Below are positions 22,342-35,349 of a stretch of 64,000 bases of DNA, piece after piece. Below the pieces are notes generated by a model. That model saw only the letters and a program-made list of their open reading frames with translations, did no database searches and had not been told where the DNA came from. The stretch lies in assembly GCF_964656455.1 (NCBI RefSeq), contig NC_135714.1, forward strand, positions 127,094,131-127,158,130, in the 5' to 3' direction. Both the position numbers and the translations under genes were made by a program. Each line of letters starts with the position of its first letter. Position 1 is the first letter of the stretch. This DNA comes from Halichoerus grypus (lineage: Eukaryota > Chordata > Mammalia > Carnivora > Phocidae).

Positions 22342-25300
22342 TACATGTATTTTTAATAACAGTAATTCTAATATCTTTGTTTTCTTAACATTGTGAATGT
22401 TACTGTGGTAAAGTAAGCAAAGTAAATGTAATCAGGGAGGAAAGAATAAAGGGATCATTAGAAAGGCTCTAATTTTAGTATTTCATGGATGAAAATGGTG
22501 TTTATAAAGTCAGGGGACGAAAAAGAGATCCTCCTTCCATGTGCCTGTGTCTCCTCGTAAGCATGAATGTGGACAGTAATCATGGAAATGTACACATTCA
22601 GGGTTAGCTGAATCTTCACTATGTTCTACTTAGCCAACTAACAGAGCATGGAGCTCAGCCCCAATGAGGTCAGGAGACTATTTATGGTCCTTAGTGACTT
22701 AGATTACAAATGAAGCATCCTAATTTCAGGAACCAACATTCTATAGACCTGACCTTGTGCAGCCAAGAAATGAAGCTGGAAAATGTACCCTTAGGGCAGA
22801 ACATTCTCAAACAAGTTGACTTAGGTTCTTTTATTCAAATGCTTTTGGTTTCACCAAAACATTTTTTGGTTCATCTATAGGACAAATTATTAAAAATTTG
22901 TTTTTGAAAAATGACAAAGAAAAAACAAAAGGGACTTTTTGTGTTTTTTCTCTAGAAACTTCTCCTTTGCTAAGGTCACTTTTTCTGGGCATATAATTAT
23001 CAGGTCAGTAAGATGTAATCATAACCATAGCAAAAGCAAACAGAATTGTCTGATTTAAAAGGAAAATGTGGTTTATCTTGGTTTCATACATTTTGATTAT
23101 GATATATTGAATTTAGTGTTTACAAATAAGGTTGGAGTAACATGTCCAGATATAATTGTTTTTCAAGTTACAAGCTTTCAATATGGAAATGACTAGGCAG
23201 TATGTCCTTGTCAGCATTCAATAGTCTTTTTAGTTATTTTAAAGGGTACAACTTTTGGTATTAGATACCTATACAGACATCAAATTTTTATCAAATGCCT
23301 GTCTCTGGTTCCTGTTGATTTCAGCAGAACTTGGTTTAGCCCTGGATAAATAGCAATTGGTCATATCCAGAGACCTTGGAAATTAATTGTGGGAGTAGGT
23401 AGAGCAATTGATATGCACAGCAAATGATATTTGAAGTTTAGTTAGCAGAAGTTAGAAGTTTCATGAGGGAGACTAAATTATAATGAAAAAAATAAATGTT
23501 TGAGAAGCAAAGGGGTGAAAATGTTGGTATTTCTTAGAGGAATAATGGATTTGATTTCTGAGTGTCAAATTTCTCATGGCTGAGTGAGACACTGAAGGCC
23601 TTATGTTTACAGATATTTACTTCAGTGTCTGTAAAATGGGAATAATAATTCCATCCTGCCCTACATTAAAAATAAATAACATTAAATGGGCTTTGAGATC
23701 ATGAGATTTAAAATACTATATAAATGTGAATGATTCCAAGTAGTTTAAAATGAACCCAATTGAAATTGCACTTTTAAAAAGAGTTTTTATAAATGAATTG
23801 AATCAATTGAAAATTGAAAAACCAAATAGCAATGTCCTCTGAAGGAATTATTTTTGAGAAGCTGGGCTGAGCTTTAATGATTATGAAAAAATCAGAGAAA
23901 AGACAACAGATTAATTAATATTTAAGACATGACTCTGTTATTGCCTTTATTTCAAGTTAGAACCAGTATTTTCAGGAGTTTCAAATGACTGTTGACATGT
24001 GGGAAGAATTCTGAATTTGAGCTGTAATTTAAGCACACAACATTATTATTAATTCTTCCATTAAAATGGAAAAAAAGAACACTTATAATGTGCCTCCTGT
24101 GTTCAAAGCAACATGCTAAGCCTTGGAATACCAGGAAAAGGGAAAAGGAGATGATGGTCCAGGAGCTGGACTCAGGCCATCATGGAGATCTGACTTGAGT
24201 CTCCATTTTCCATGATAAAAAGAAGACTATTCAACATACCAACAAAGAACACGATATGAGAGGGCAGAACATGATCCTATAAAAGGTTTCCAGACTTTTG
24301 CTTAGTTCTAATATATGAATTCAAGATAAAATATAGAACATGACCATTGGACAAATTAAGAAGCATGTTGCAATACATGTTCTGCTGCTTCCTTTTTGTT
24401 TTGTTTTGTTTTCCCTAGTTTGTTTACAACCCTAAAGCTTCAGTGCCAAGAATAATATAGAAATGGCAAGTCTCAGTTGCTCTGTAACCAGATAGATAAG
24501 GCACTGATCACCTTGGAGAATTTGGCATCCTGGAATCTTGGGACCAGGAGTTCCTTAAAGATAATTTCTCATTAGAGGGGTCTGAAAACCACAGATAGGA
24601 TTTTCCACTCTCAACTCTACTGAAGAAGGTTAGTGTCATGTCTACTTGATTTCAAGTAAACTTAGGAGACTTACCTGTACAGTTAGACTAATTCTCTATG
24701 CTGATGTTAGGAAGAGGGACTATCTTTGTTCTTCACACAAAGTAGGCAAATTTTAGCTTGTTTTTCTTCATGAAAAATGTGGTGTGTGTGAGGGGAAAGT
24801 AATTTCCCTTAACATCTTCTGGTTGTTATAAAGTCTGCTGAGATACTACAACAAATTTGCCCTCATCTCTGAAGTGAATCTGAGTCCTTTTCTGAGGATG
24901 CTGAGGGATTTGTAGAAACCAAAGAAGACCTCTCACTTTCATGGCATGTGCTGTCAGTGCTTAATGTCGGACCATTTAGAAACTAGTGGGTTGTATAATT
25001 TACTTGGGTTTTCTTGCTGGTTAATCCTAGTACAATTTACCTCGTTAATTTGTTCTTAATGAGTTCATCAGCAATGATTTAATACAACTCTGAGGAACAG
25101 CTTTCTTTAGTCTTTAATTCGCGACAGTTCCCCTTCTATTTGGCAGTACATTAATGGAAATGGAAAATTGCCTCATTCTAAATGTCAGAATAATACTGCA
25201 CCAAAAACAATTCAGTCATGTCTTTCAAACCACGCACATATGGTTCATCACCAAATGTCACTGTTCTTCCCCCCTTCCCCTCATGCCCCCCTCCCGCCTG

Positions 25301-26076
25301 TACCTTCCCTCTTTATTTTCTGTCTATTCGCCTGTCTGTGGTGATCATTGTTTGTATTAACTTTCTAATAGCTTTTCAAAAGCTTTATTTCTCCTGCTGT
25401 CCAGGAACCAGTTCTCACAACACTAGTTTTACCTGGATCCTTAGAATTGGCAGAGTTCACAGATCAGGTGACAGCTATTGTTGCTTTTAGTATCACAAAT
25501 GTCTTTCATCTGCTCTCAAAACTGAAAAAAAGTTTATGTGAAGTTTCTTCAAAATAATTTTTGTGCATAATTTTGGGCTGTTTTGTGATGTTCTCTAAGT
25601 AAAACTGTATTCCTCACTCTGCCTATGCTAAGTCAGTTCTTCCCCCCACCTCCTGGGTTTGTGTTCAAGCAAGTTGCTCTCTAAAATAAATGCTTTTAAA
25701 TGAATATTTTAGTTGTCATTTTGGGGGTAAGTTCATATAAGAACACCCACAGTACAGTTTTACTTGCACTTAACGATGCAAACTTTTAATTGCGAATCTT
25801 AATTAACTAACACTTAAAGGACATTTCAATGAAATTTTAAATTAGTCTATGAGATAGACTAAAGACTGTCCATTTTTTTTTCAAAGGAAAAGTCAAAAGA
25901 TGGAGCAAATTCCAAAATCATTTATCAAGCATCACTTTTGTGGGTCAACTTCCAAAGAGTATTTTAAATAAGTTTTTCTTTCTTAAGGAGACCCTACTTC
26001 AGATAATATATGAAGAAAATAATAAGAAAAAGGATCCCTACTCTCGATTGTATATTTTTTTAATATCCTTATATTT
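22342..26076. other. Repeat-poor stretch, no gene recognised
   Basis: 3.7 kb in which I recognise only one MIR (23605-23740). It is AT-rich, and the longest open frames (for example 25218-25490) have no known domain. This is a candidate location for conserved non-coding elements. Confidence 0.45.
23605..23740 (-). repeat. MIR fragment
   Basis: Reversed MIR: 'cagtgtctgtaaaatgggaa', then 'taataattccatcctgccct', ending in an AT-rich 3' part. Confidence 0.55.
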
Positions 26077-26091
26077 AAAGTACTTGTCTGA

Positions 26092-26299
26092 GTGGCACCT
26101 GCGTGGCTCAGTTTGTTAAGCATCAGACTCTTGGTTTTGGCTCAGGTCATGATCTAGGGGTCGTGAGATCAAGCCCCTGTATGGAGCTCCACATGGCGGG
26201 GAGTCTGCTTGAGATTGTCTCTCTCCCTCTCTCTCTGCCCCTCCCTCCTGTACTCCCTCTCTCTCTCTCCCTCTCTCAAAGTAAATACATAAATCTTAA
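26092..26299 (+). mobile_element. CAN-SINE with 15-bp target duplication
   Basis: Carnivore SINE 'gtggcacctgcgtggctcag' with a (CT)-rich region and an 'aaatacataaatctt' tail. A perfect 15-bp duplication 'aaagtacttgtctga' lies at 26077-26091 and 26300-26314. The mid-body 'catcagactcttggttttgg' is the older subfamily form. Confidence 0.93.
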
Positions 26300-26639
26300 A
26301 AAGTACTTGTCTGAAACTGGAATTTTGAATCTTAATTAACTTACTGGTTTTGCTTTTTATTTCTACCAGCAAGCTGACTCATCTGTGAAGTATGAATATT
26401 TTAATTCAAGTAAATGTTTTCTACAGAATGAGGATCACTTGTTTAAGCAAGCATAAGCTAATCAGAGGGTAACTTGTAGTTTTGCATTACAGAGTTAGGA
26501 TCAGAAAGCACCAAGAACATTACCTGATTTCTCTGTTTTTCTTTTCCTCTCTCTAGTGGTAGATATTTAAGATATTTGCCAATTTTACACTGCAGAAACT
26601 ATACAATTACTATTATAATAATTACAAATTTTTTCCACG

Positions 26640-26790
26640 ATTTACTTAGCATCCACTGTGTCAGGTGTGTTATCCAAGTTATTGAATCTAATCTTCCTTA
26701 AAACAGTGAAGTAAAGGTTATGAAAATAGTTTTCATAGAGGTTTAAAAGGCTGTTTGACATTACAGAGATGGTATGTATATGGACACGCT
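26640..26790 (+). repeat. MIR fragment
   Basis: 'cttagcatccactgtgtcag', 'gaatctaatcttccttaaaa', then a worn 3' half. Confidence 0.5.
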
Positions 26791-26799
26791 TTCCTTATT

Positions 26800-29348
26800 C
26801 CACACTTTTTCTTTTATCTGTAGTGTTTACCTTAGAGCAGAAAAGAACACAAAGGGTAGATTATTGTCAATAGTCATCTGGCACCTCCTAGAATGTTCCA
26901 GTGACACAGAATTCACGCATTCCTAAGACAGGCAGGCCATTGTTCAACAGCTTTAATGATAGAACATGATTCATTGTATACAAATGAAGCATGTCCTATA
27001 CTTTTGCCCATTGTCTTTCTTCTATCTCCTATAATAAGATAATTAGTCAAATCCTTCCTCCATGTGATACCTTCAGCTGTTTGAAGACCAATTTCTTGAA
27101 CTGATTTCTCCTCTAGGCAAAAGCTTTCCAATTCCTTGCTCTAAATTCTTCATAATAAACCCAGGACAGGGCACAATAGACCTATGAAATCTGAACCAGC
27201 ACAGGATAAAAAAGAATTTAATTTGGGCATTATATTTTTTACATGTAGACCCATATAGTAGTGTGTGTGTGTGTGTGTACATACGTGTGCATGCATGCCT
27301 GCCTGGATTATGTAAATTTAGGATCAAGTATAGAATAAATGGCAACATACTCATTCTGTACTAATGTGATTGACTTTTTGACCCTAACATGAAACTTTAC
27401 ACTCTTTGTGTAAGTTTATGCATGCTGACTTGGCCAAACAAGTGTGTTTTTGTTTCCGTCATTTGATGCATGAATCCTCTCTTTGCCCTCACATCTTCTT
27501 GACATCACTGCATTTCATAGAATTTTTTTCTATATTGTTAGTCAAATAATTGATATAAATGTCAAAGTAGGCCATACTTACAACAAATTCCTAGAACACC
27601 ACCCCTGGACTTTCCCTAGGACACTTACAGATCAGCCCATTTAATTGGCTGTTGTTTAGGGTTCCCTGAGTCATCCCGAACCCTCCAGAGAAAATGGGGG
27701 CTTCCTTGAAGCCTCCACCTCTGTCCCCAGACATCACTTCAATCATCTTCTTGTGATCATTAGCTTTTGTTTTGTTTTCAAAGTTACATCTGGATGTCAG
27801 CTTTCATGTCACTCTTCTTATATAGTCTTTGTTCTTGGCTCTCTCTGTGTGATACTCATCTTTGCTTTTATAGCCCATTTGTTCACATGTTATTAATTTA
27901 TATATTAAGGAAAACACACAAAAACATACTCATTTACTGGGGACTTTCTATGTATATTAAAAAATACATGCCGGTTAAAGACTTCTTCCTGGGTTTCTTT
28001 TTAAAGCAGAGTTCAACCATGCATAGACACAAAGGTTTCTTCAGATTCCTCTTTCTTATCTTTCTTAAAAACATTCTAAGAGTTTGATAGACTATGGCTC
28101 AGGGTGCCATGTTCTACTCATTTTCACCCACTGCTGGGCTCATAGGAGGTGCTCAATTCAGGTTTGTGGATCTCATCCATACTGAATTCTGATCACTTGT
28201 GATTGCCTTCTTACGAATTTCACTTCTAAACTCTTCTATCCTTCTTAATCTTTCTTGCTTTTTTGGAATGATTATCTTTGGGGCTACACCTCCTTTTTTC
28301 TTCTCTTTTAAAATCTTGTATTTTACTGACTAGAGTTCATTTGCCCCCTCACTGATACCCCCTTTCCTTGAGATCACTATACCCAACATGGGCCCATCAT
28401 GTCCACATAATCCTGACACTTCCACATCACCAATGACATTCTTTCTGGATGCTCAAAATCAAGTTGTAAATAAGCTCAGGTCCAGAAGATAAGATAGTTT
28501 CAATCGCATCCACAGTAACAAATAAGAAGTAAATGAACGATTAAATTCAAAGGAGCTTTTCTGATTGCTAATTTTCTTTTTTAATCCAGTAAAACAGCTC
28601 TAACACTTCCTGAGTGCCTCTTCTCTGCCAAGCACAGTCATTACTATGATCATATAAGTTATCTCTAGAGTATATGAAAGACTTTCTGGTCATCTACTGC
28701 TTTTAAGCACATTCTTTTTTTGTACTGGCTAATTAGAGAGATGAAAGGTAGATCAAAAATATCTGCCACAAGTAGAATGAAATTTCATTCTTTCTTTTAA
28801 TGTTTCAAGCAATTTGAATGATTTACAATTCAAGTAAATTTTTATTTATATAAATATATGCACATGATAAGTGTTCAGTAATATTAAATAATGACCAAGC
28901 TGAGTTTTTTTTTAAAGTAACTTTTCATTTTCTGGTTCTTGCTGTGACCAGAATATCAAGTACCAAAATAAAACTATAACATGTCTTGTGATTGTTGTTA
29001 ACTGGCTGGAACCAGCATATATCAGGGGTCAGAAACTTATCCTCACAAGAATTTTAAGAGCAAAGAGTTTCAGGTTACATCATAAATTCTTAGGCATACC
29101 CACACCTTAGACTTTTTGAAAATTTTTTCTTATGAGATAAGTTCTTCTGCTATAAATAGTAAGGTGTAGTGTACAGAATGTTACCCTAAGAGTCAGGGGA
29201 GTTAGATTCTAGTATTGTCTTTTATATTATGAACAGATTCCACTGGAGGGGGTGCTGGATTCATTACAACAGACCAATGGAAAGGGCACATGAGTCAGAT
29301 CTAACAGGACTAAACTTGCTGGTACACTGGCCTGGTACATAAAACATT
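26800..29348. other. No gene seen
   Basis: Apart from the GT tract and a weak MIR core near 28600-28680 ('cttctctgccaagcacagtc'), nothing is recognisable. A 106-codon open frame at 27767-28087 has no domain. Confidence 0.4.
27259..27283. repeat. (GT)n microsatellite
   Basis: A short GT run, followed by a mixed 'gtgtgcatgcatgcctgcct' purine-pyrimidine tract. Confidence 0.8.
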
Positions 29349-29353
29349 GTATC

Positions 29354-29815
29354 TGCATTAGTTTCCTAGGGTTGTCACAACTAATTACCACAAACTGGGT
29401 GTTAAAGCAATAGACATGTATTCCCTTATTGTTCTGGAGACTAGAAGTCCAAAACCAAGGTGCCAGTAGGGCCAGGGTCACTCTGAAGGCCCTAGGGAAG
29501 AACACTTCCAAGCCTGTTCCTGTTTCTGGTGGCCCCAGGCATTCCCTGGTTTGTAGCTGAGCCGTGTCACTCCAGGCTCTTCTTACCTCTACATTCCCAT
29601 AAGATTTTTCTCTATCTTGCGTGTTTCTTATAAAGACATTTTCATTGGCTTGAGGGCCCACCCTAATCCTGCCTCATGTCATCTCAGTTCTTACCTTAAG
29701 TGTGTTTTCACAGGCTGTATTTCCAAATAGAGTTTCTAAACTCTATTTATGTCCTACTTCTAGATTCCAGGTAGATAGGAATTTGGGAGTGGGGCATGCT
29801 ATTCAACTGACTATA
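29354..29815 (-). repeat. MLT1-type MaLR LTR
   Basis: Reversed MLT1 order on the plus strand: 'cattagtttcctagggttgt', 'attaccacaaactgggtgtt', 'tctggagactagaagtccaa', 'ccctagggaagaacacttcc', 'gggcccaccctaatcctgcc'. 'gtatc' occurs at both edges (29349-29353 and 29816-29820). It could be a 5-bp duplication, but the sequence after the right edge is shared with a second copy (see 29815-29838), so this is uncertain. Confidence 0.85.
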
Positions 29816-29838
29816 GTATCTAAAGATACATGGTAACT
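29815..29838. other. 24-bp flank shared with 59000-59023, holding a palindrome
   Basis: Next to the 5' edge of this reversed LTR is 'gtatctaaagatac' (29816-29829), a 6+2+6 palindrome followed by 'atggtaact'. The same arrangement with one base changed sits beside the LTR at 59000-59023. Confidence 0.7.
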
Positions 29839-29881
29839 TTTGATTTAAGCCAGTTTCAAGTCGTTTATTAATCCAGTTTCA

Positions 29882-30005
29882 CTCATCCAACAAAGATTTA
29901 TTGAAAACCTATTTTAATTTATTTTTTTATTACTATGTTCATGAAAACCTATTTATGGCAGAGCAGTGCTAGGTATGAAGATGCTGTCCACAAACAAACA
30001 TGAAC
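29882..30005 (-). repeat. L2 3'-end fragment
   Basis: Reversed L2: 'catccaacaaagatttattg' ... 'ggcagagcagtgctaggtat' ... 'aagatgctgtccacaaacaa'. It is interrupted by the small insertion at 29915-29941. Confidence 0.6.
29915..29941 (-). mobile_element. Very short L1-like 3'-end insertion (27 nt)
   Basis: A 13-bp direct repeat 'tgaaaacctattt' at 29902-29914 and 29942-29954 brackets 27 nt of T-rich sequence. Reversed, this reads like the extreme 3' end of carnivore L1 (aacatagtaataaa...). A slippage duplication is the alternative. Confidence 0.5.
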
Positions 30006-31409
30006 TACAACTTTATGGAGCTGTCTAAAACACTTAAAGGGACCCTGCTGCATATGTTCCTAAAGCATGATCTCCATATTGACTTAAGCAGGCATATTTT
30101 TTCAGCATGTACTTCTAACATAAATTTATGCATTTATTTATTAAATTATTATATGAACTACTCTACTAGTGCATATGTATGCACCCCAAATTTTAAATTT
30201 AAAGGGAATCAATGTAATACAAGTAAATAGAAATAAAATTATAATATCGTCTTTGGATCTGTATTGGCTTTTTTATGCAAGTTATCCTTTTAGCAAGAAT
30301 GCTCTGTAAACACCTGTTACATTCCAATCTTGTGAGCAATGTCATAGTTCTAGATGATTTCATCTGGTTGGAGCAATATTCCAACCAGAATTGGGGACCC
30401 CAGGGACAAACTCTAGCCTCTAATATATTGGAATAACAAGTGATATCTAGGGTGTCAGCACTTCCCCTCAATCTCCAAGGGCAGACTGAGGGTCATGCAA
30501 AGCTTCTATCACACCAAAGGAATGGGATAAAGTAAAGAAAAGCAGGGGCCCATCCATAAGGATTTAATAGTCATGGTAAGAGTTGAGTAAGACTAGAGAT
30601 TGGGGGTCTGCATGTACTGGGTAACTCATACTTGGGTTCTAGACAGAGCTCCAAATATACTGCCTACCATAGTTAGGGATAGCTGGGATTTGGATGAGGC
30701 TGAACTTGAAGAGTGAATTCCTCTGTGTTTGAAACTCAGAAGACAGGGAAATGCTAGAGCTGACACTGTTCCTGCCTGTGACTAACTTTATGACTTTTTA
30801 AGAGAAAGTTAATCTCCTAGGCCTTACTTACTGCAGGAAAATGAAGGTAATAACACTTAAATTATTTCTAATCAGAATTTTGGATCAGGAAACCTTTGCC
30901 ATTTCATGGAGAAATAAGACACACTACCATAATTCCACTGTTTTTCAGTAAGTCAAATGCTTGCAAAGGAAGAAACTTGACTCTTCTAATGAAGACAGTT
31001 AAAATCTCATACCCAAAGCAGAAAGAGGAATATTTTCAAGTAAATCCATTTTTTTTTTTCACGTACTCAGGAGTGTGACAGAGGACATTAATCTGTGTGG
31101 TATGTTTCCTTAAAGAGGTGTGGTTGATTCATAAGTGAATATCTTTGAAGGAAATTTTATAGACTGAACACATATGGAAATGCTGCCTTTGTGGACTTGT
31201 GCTGTTTGGGAACAGTACTGGTTCATTCCAATGTATTCATAGAGGGAGTACATTTGCTGAGAAATAGAGGTAATCAATAAATGTTTATTGTTTATTAGGC
31301 AATACAGGGATGAATCCTTAGTGGTTAGAAGAATTTGATTCTCATCCATTATTATTGTGGCTACCCATTTCATTATAACTTTGAAAGTATTTTCTGCTCA
31401 TTTTTAGCT
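30006..31409. other. No gene; one MIR
   Basis: 30777-30865 is a reversed MIR scrap ('aatctcctaggccttactta', then 'aggaaaatgaaggtaataa'). 31270-31300 has an L2-like 'aatcaataaatgtttattg'. The rest is unassigned. Confidence 0.4.
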
Positions 31410-31425
31410 ATTGTGTTAATCCTTT

Positions 31426-31699
31426 TTTAAATATTTTTTTATTTAAATTCAATTAATTAACATATAATGTATTATTAGTTTCAGAGGTAGAGGTCAGTGA
31501 CTCATCACTCTCACTCATCACCCAGAGGTCATTACATCATGTGACCTCCTTAGTGTCCAACACCCAGTTACCCCATTCCTCCCACCCCCCTACCTCCCCT
31601 CCAAGACCCTTAAGAGTCTCTTATGGTTTGTCTCCCTCTCTGATTTTGTCTTGTTTTATTTTTTACTCTCTTCCTCTATGATCTTCTGTTTTGTTTCTT
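31426..31699 (-). other. L1-B 3'UTR
   Basis: Reversed, it has a G-rich stretch ('ggaggggaggtagggggtgg') and ends 'ctgaaactaataatacatta', like L1-C and unlike L1-A and L1-D. Confidence 0.8.
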
Positions 31700-34149
31700 A
31701 AATCCCACATATGAGTGAGATCATATGATAATTGTCTTTCTCTGATTGGCTTATTTTGCTTAGCATAATACCCTCTAGTCCCATCCATGTCATTGCAAAT
31801 GGCAAGATTTCATTTTTTTAATGGCTGAGTAGTATTCCATTGTATATATGTATATACCACATCATCTTTATCCATTCATCTGTTGATGGACATCTGGGCT
31901 GTTTCTATAGCTTTGGTTTTCTTTATCAACATTCCTCTGGCTATCCGGGATCGTTTCTGGTTCCATACACATTTTAGGATTATTTATTCCAGCTCTGTGG
32001 AAAAAGTTGATGGTATTTTGATAGGGATTGTATTGAATGTGTACATTGCTTTAAGTAGCGTAGGTATTTTAACAATCTTTGTTCTTCCAATCCATGAGCA
32101 TGGAATGTTTTTCCATTTCTTTGTGTCTTCCTCATTTTCTTTCATGAGTATTCTATAGTTTTCTTAGTGCAGATCTTTTGCCACTTTGGTTAGGTTTATT
32201 CCTACATATCTTATGGTTTAGATGCAATTGTAAATGGGATTGACCCCTTAATTTCTCATTCTGTCTCTTAATTTCTCTCTTCTGTCTCATTGCTAGTGTA
32301 TAGAAATGCAACTGATTTCTGTACATTGATTTTATATCCTACCACTTTGCTGAATTCCTGTATGAGTTCTAGCAATTTTGGGGTGGATTCTTGAGTTTTC
32401 CACATAGAATATCATGTCATCTGCAAAGAGTGAGAGTTTGACTTCTTTTTTGCTGATTTGGATGCCTTTTATTTCTTTTTGTTGTCTGTTTGCTGAGACT
32501 AAGGCTTCTAGTACTATGTTGAATAGCAGAGGTGATAGTGGACATCCCTGCTGTGCTCCTGACCTTAGGGGAAAGGCTCTCAGTTTTTCCCCATTGAGAA
32601 TGATATTTGCTGTGGACTTTTCATAGATGGCTTTCATCATATTGAGGTATGTTCCCTCTATCACTGCACTGTGAAGGTTTTAATCAAGAAAGGATGCTAT
32701 ACTTTGTCAAATGCTTTTTCTGTATCTATTGAGAAGATCATACGGTTCTGTCCTTTCTTTTATTAATGTAGTGTACCACATTGATTGATTTGCAGATGTT
32801 GAACCATCCTTGCAGCCCGGGAATAAATCCCACCTGGTCATGGTGAATAATCCTTTTAATGTACTGTTGGATCCTATGTTTCTAGGAATGCATCCATTTC
32901 TTCCAGATTATCTAATTTGCTGGCATAGAGTTGCTCATAATATGTTCTTATAATTGTTTGTATTTCTTCAGTGTTGGTTGTGATCTCTCCTCTTTCATTC
33001 ATGATTTTATTTATTTGGGTCCTTTCTCTTTTCTTTTTGATAAGTCTGGCCAGGGGTTTATCAATCTTATTAATTCTTTCAAAGAACCAGCTCCTAGTTT
33101 CGTTGATCTGTTCTACCATTGATTTCTGCTCTAATCTTTATTCTCTTCTCCTGCTGGGTTTAGGCTTTATTTGCTGTTCTTTCTCCAGCTCCTTTAGGTG
33201 TAAGGTTAGGTTGTGTATTTGAGACCCTTCTTGTTTCTTGAGAAAGGCTTGTATTGCTATACACTTCCCTCCCAGGACCACCTTGGCTGCATTCCTATGG
33301 TTTTAAACAGTTGTGTTTTCATTTTCATTTGTTTCCATGAATTTTTTTAATTCTTCATAATTTCCTGGGTGACCCATTCATTCTTTAGTAGGATGCTCTT
33401 TAGCCTCCAGGTATTTGAGTTCTTTCCAAATTTCCTCTGGTACTTGAGTTCAAGTTTTAAAGCACTGTATTCTGAAAATATGCAGGGAATGATCCCAACC
33501 TTTTGGTACCAGTTGAGACCTGATTTATGATCCAGTATGTGATCTATTCTGGAGAATGTTACATGTGCACTCGAGAAGAATGTGTATTCTGTTGCTTTAG
33601 GATGGAATGCTCTGAATATATCTGTGAAGTCCATTTGGTCCAGTGTGTCATTCAAAGCCCTTGTTTCCTTGTTTATCTTCTGCTTAGAAGATCTGTCCGT
33701 TGTAGTGAGTGGAGTATTAAAGTCCCCTACAATTATTGTATTATTATCAATGTGTTTCTTTAATTTTGTTACTAATTGGTTTATATAATTGGCTGCTCCC
33801 ATTTTAGGGGCATAAATGTTTACAATTAAATCTTCTTGTTGATAGACTCTTTAATTATGATATAGTGTCCTTAATCAACTTTTACTACAGTCTTTAGTTT
33901 AAAATCTAATTTGTCTGATATAAGGATTGCTACCCCAACTTTCTTGTGATGTCTATTAGCATAATAGATGGTTTTTCACCCCCTCACTTTCAATCTGGAG
34001 GTGTCTTTGGGTCTAAAATGAATCTCTTGCAGACAGCATATCGATGGGTCTTGCATTTTTATCCAATCTGTTACCCTGTGTATTTTGATTGGGGCATTTA
34101 GCCCATTTACCTTCAGGGTAAGTATTGAAAAATATGAATTTAGTGCCAT
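31700..34149 (-). pseudogene. L1-B ORF2 remnant
   Basis: ATG position is 34149 on the minus strand. Open pieces: 33802-33347 (endonuclease end, with GDFNTPL and FSRIDHILDHKS), 33119-32874 ([19 protein letters not shown]), and 32664-32332 (RT palm with [15 protein letters not shown] and FADD). At about 31910 the sequence jumps from just after the fingers/palm region to the last ~60 codons. By comparison with L1-C (about 47310 to 48155), roughly 0.85 kb is deleted. It is dead as an enzyme. Confidence 0.9.
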
Positions 34150-34230
34150 TGTATTACCTGTAAAGTCACGGTTTCTGAGTATTGTCTCTGTTCCTTTCTG
34201 GTCTATGTTACTTTTGGGCTCTCTCTTCGC

Positions 34231-35095
34231 TTAAATGATCCTTTTTAATATTTCTTGCAGGCCTGGTATAGTGATTACAAATTCTTTTAGTTTCTATTTG
34301 TCCTGAAAGCTTTTTATCTCTACTTCTATTGTGAAGGACATCTTTGCTGAATAAAGTGTTCTTGGCTGCATATTTTTCTCATTTAGCACCCTGAATATAT
34401 CATGCCAGTCCTTTCTGACCTGCCAAGTCTCTGTGGATAGGTCTGTTGCCAGTCTGATGTTTCTACCCTGTACATTATGGACCTTTTGTCCCGAGCTGCT
34501 TTCAGGATTTTCTCTGTGAGATTTTCAAGTTTCATTATTATATGAGTAGGTGTTGACTTATTTTTATTGATTTTGAAGGGAGTTCTTTGTGCCCCCTGGA
34601 CTTAAATGCCTGTTTCCTTCCCTAGGTTAGGGAAATTCTCCACTATAATTAGCTCCAGTATACTTTCTGCCCCATTCTCTCTCTCTCTTTCTTTCCTCTT
34701 CTTCTGGGATCCCAATTATTCTAATATTGTTTCACTTTATGGTATCACTTATATCTCGAATTCTCTCCCATGATCCAGTAGTTGTTTATCTCTCTTTTTC
34801 TCAGCTTCTTTATTCTCCATCATTTTTTGTCTTCTATATCACTAATTCTCTCTTCTGCCTCATTTATCCTAGCAATTACAGCCTCCAGTTTTGATTGGAT
34901 CTCATTAATAGCTTTTTAATTTCAATTTGATTAGATTTTAGTTCTTTCATTTCTCCAGAAAGGGATACTCTAGTGTCTTCTATGTTTTTTTCTGAACTCT
35001 AGTTCCAACATCTTACTTATCCATGCTGATGAGGTCCCTGGCAGTCAGTACTCCTCTTGTTCTCTTTTTTGAAGTGAGTTTTTCTGTCTTGTCAT
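34231..35095 (-). pseudogene. L1-B ORF1 remnant
   Basis: The start codon position (minus strand 35095) follows 'ggacagaatgacaagacaga', as in L1-C, and the stop is near 34231. Traces of the ORF1 C-terminal domain ('cctatccacagagacttggc', reversed) are visible at 34430-34450, but stops and frameshifts leave no useful frame. Confidence 0.8.
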
Positions 35096-35195
35096 TCTGT
35101 CCAGAGAAGAATGGATGAACAAGAGAACAAAATACTAAATGGCAACAACCACCCCAGAGAAATATACACTAAAGAAATCAGAAGAGACCCCAAAC

Positions 35196-35309
35196 CAAAT
35201 TATATATATATATTTTATATATATTTATATATATTTATATATATATACTTATATATATACTTATATATGTATATATATTTATGTGTGTATATGTGTGTGT
35301 GTGTATATA

Positions 35310-35340
<31 letters not shown>

Positions 35341-35345
35341 TTAAG
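35196..35345. repeat. (TA)n/(GT)n microsatellite
   Basis: A long AT-dinucleotide tract with periodic 'tatatttata', passing into GT runs and back to TA, directly at the start of the L1-B tandem units. Confidence 0.9.
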
Positions 35346-35349
35346 AGAG

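Noticed and set aside
27767..28087. 106-codon plus-strand open frame
   Set aside because: Hydrophobic, low-complexity translation of T-rich DNA with no family signature.
29227..29661. 144-codon minus-strand open frame
   Set aside because: It lies mostly within the MLT1 LTR and is chance coding in a repeat.
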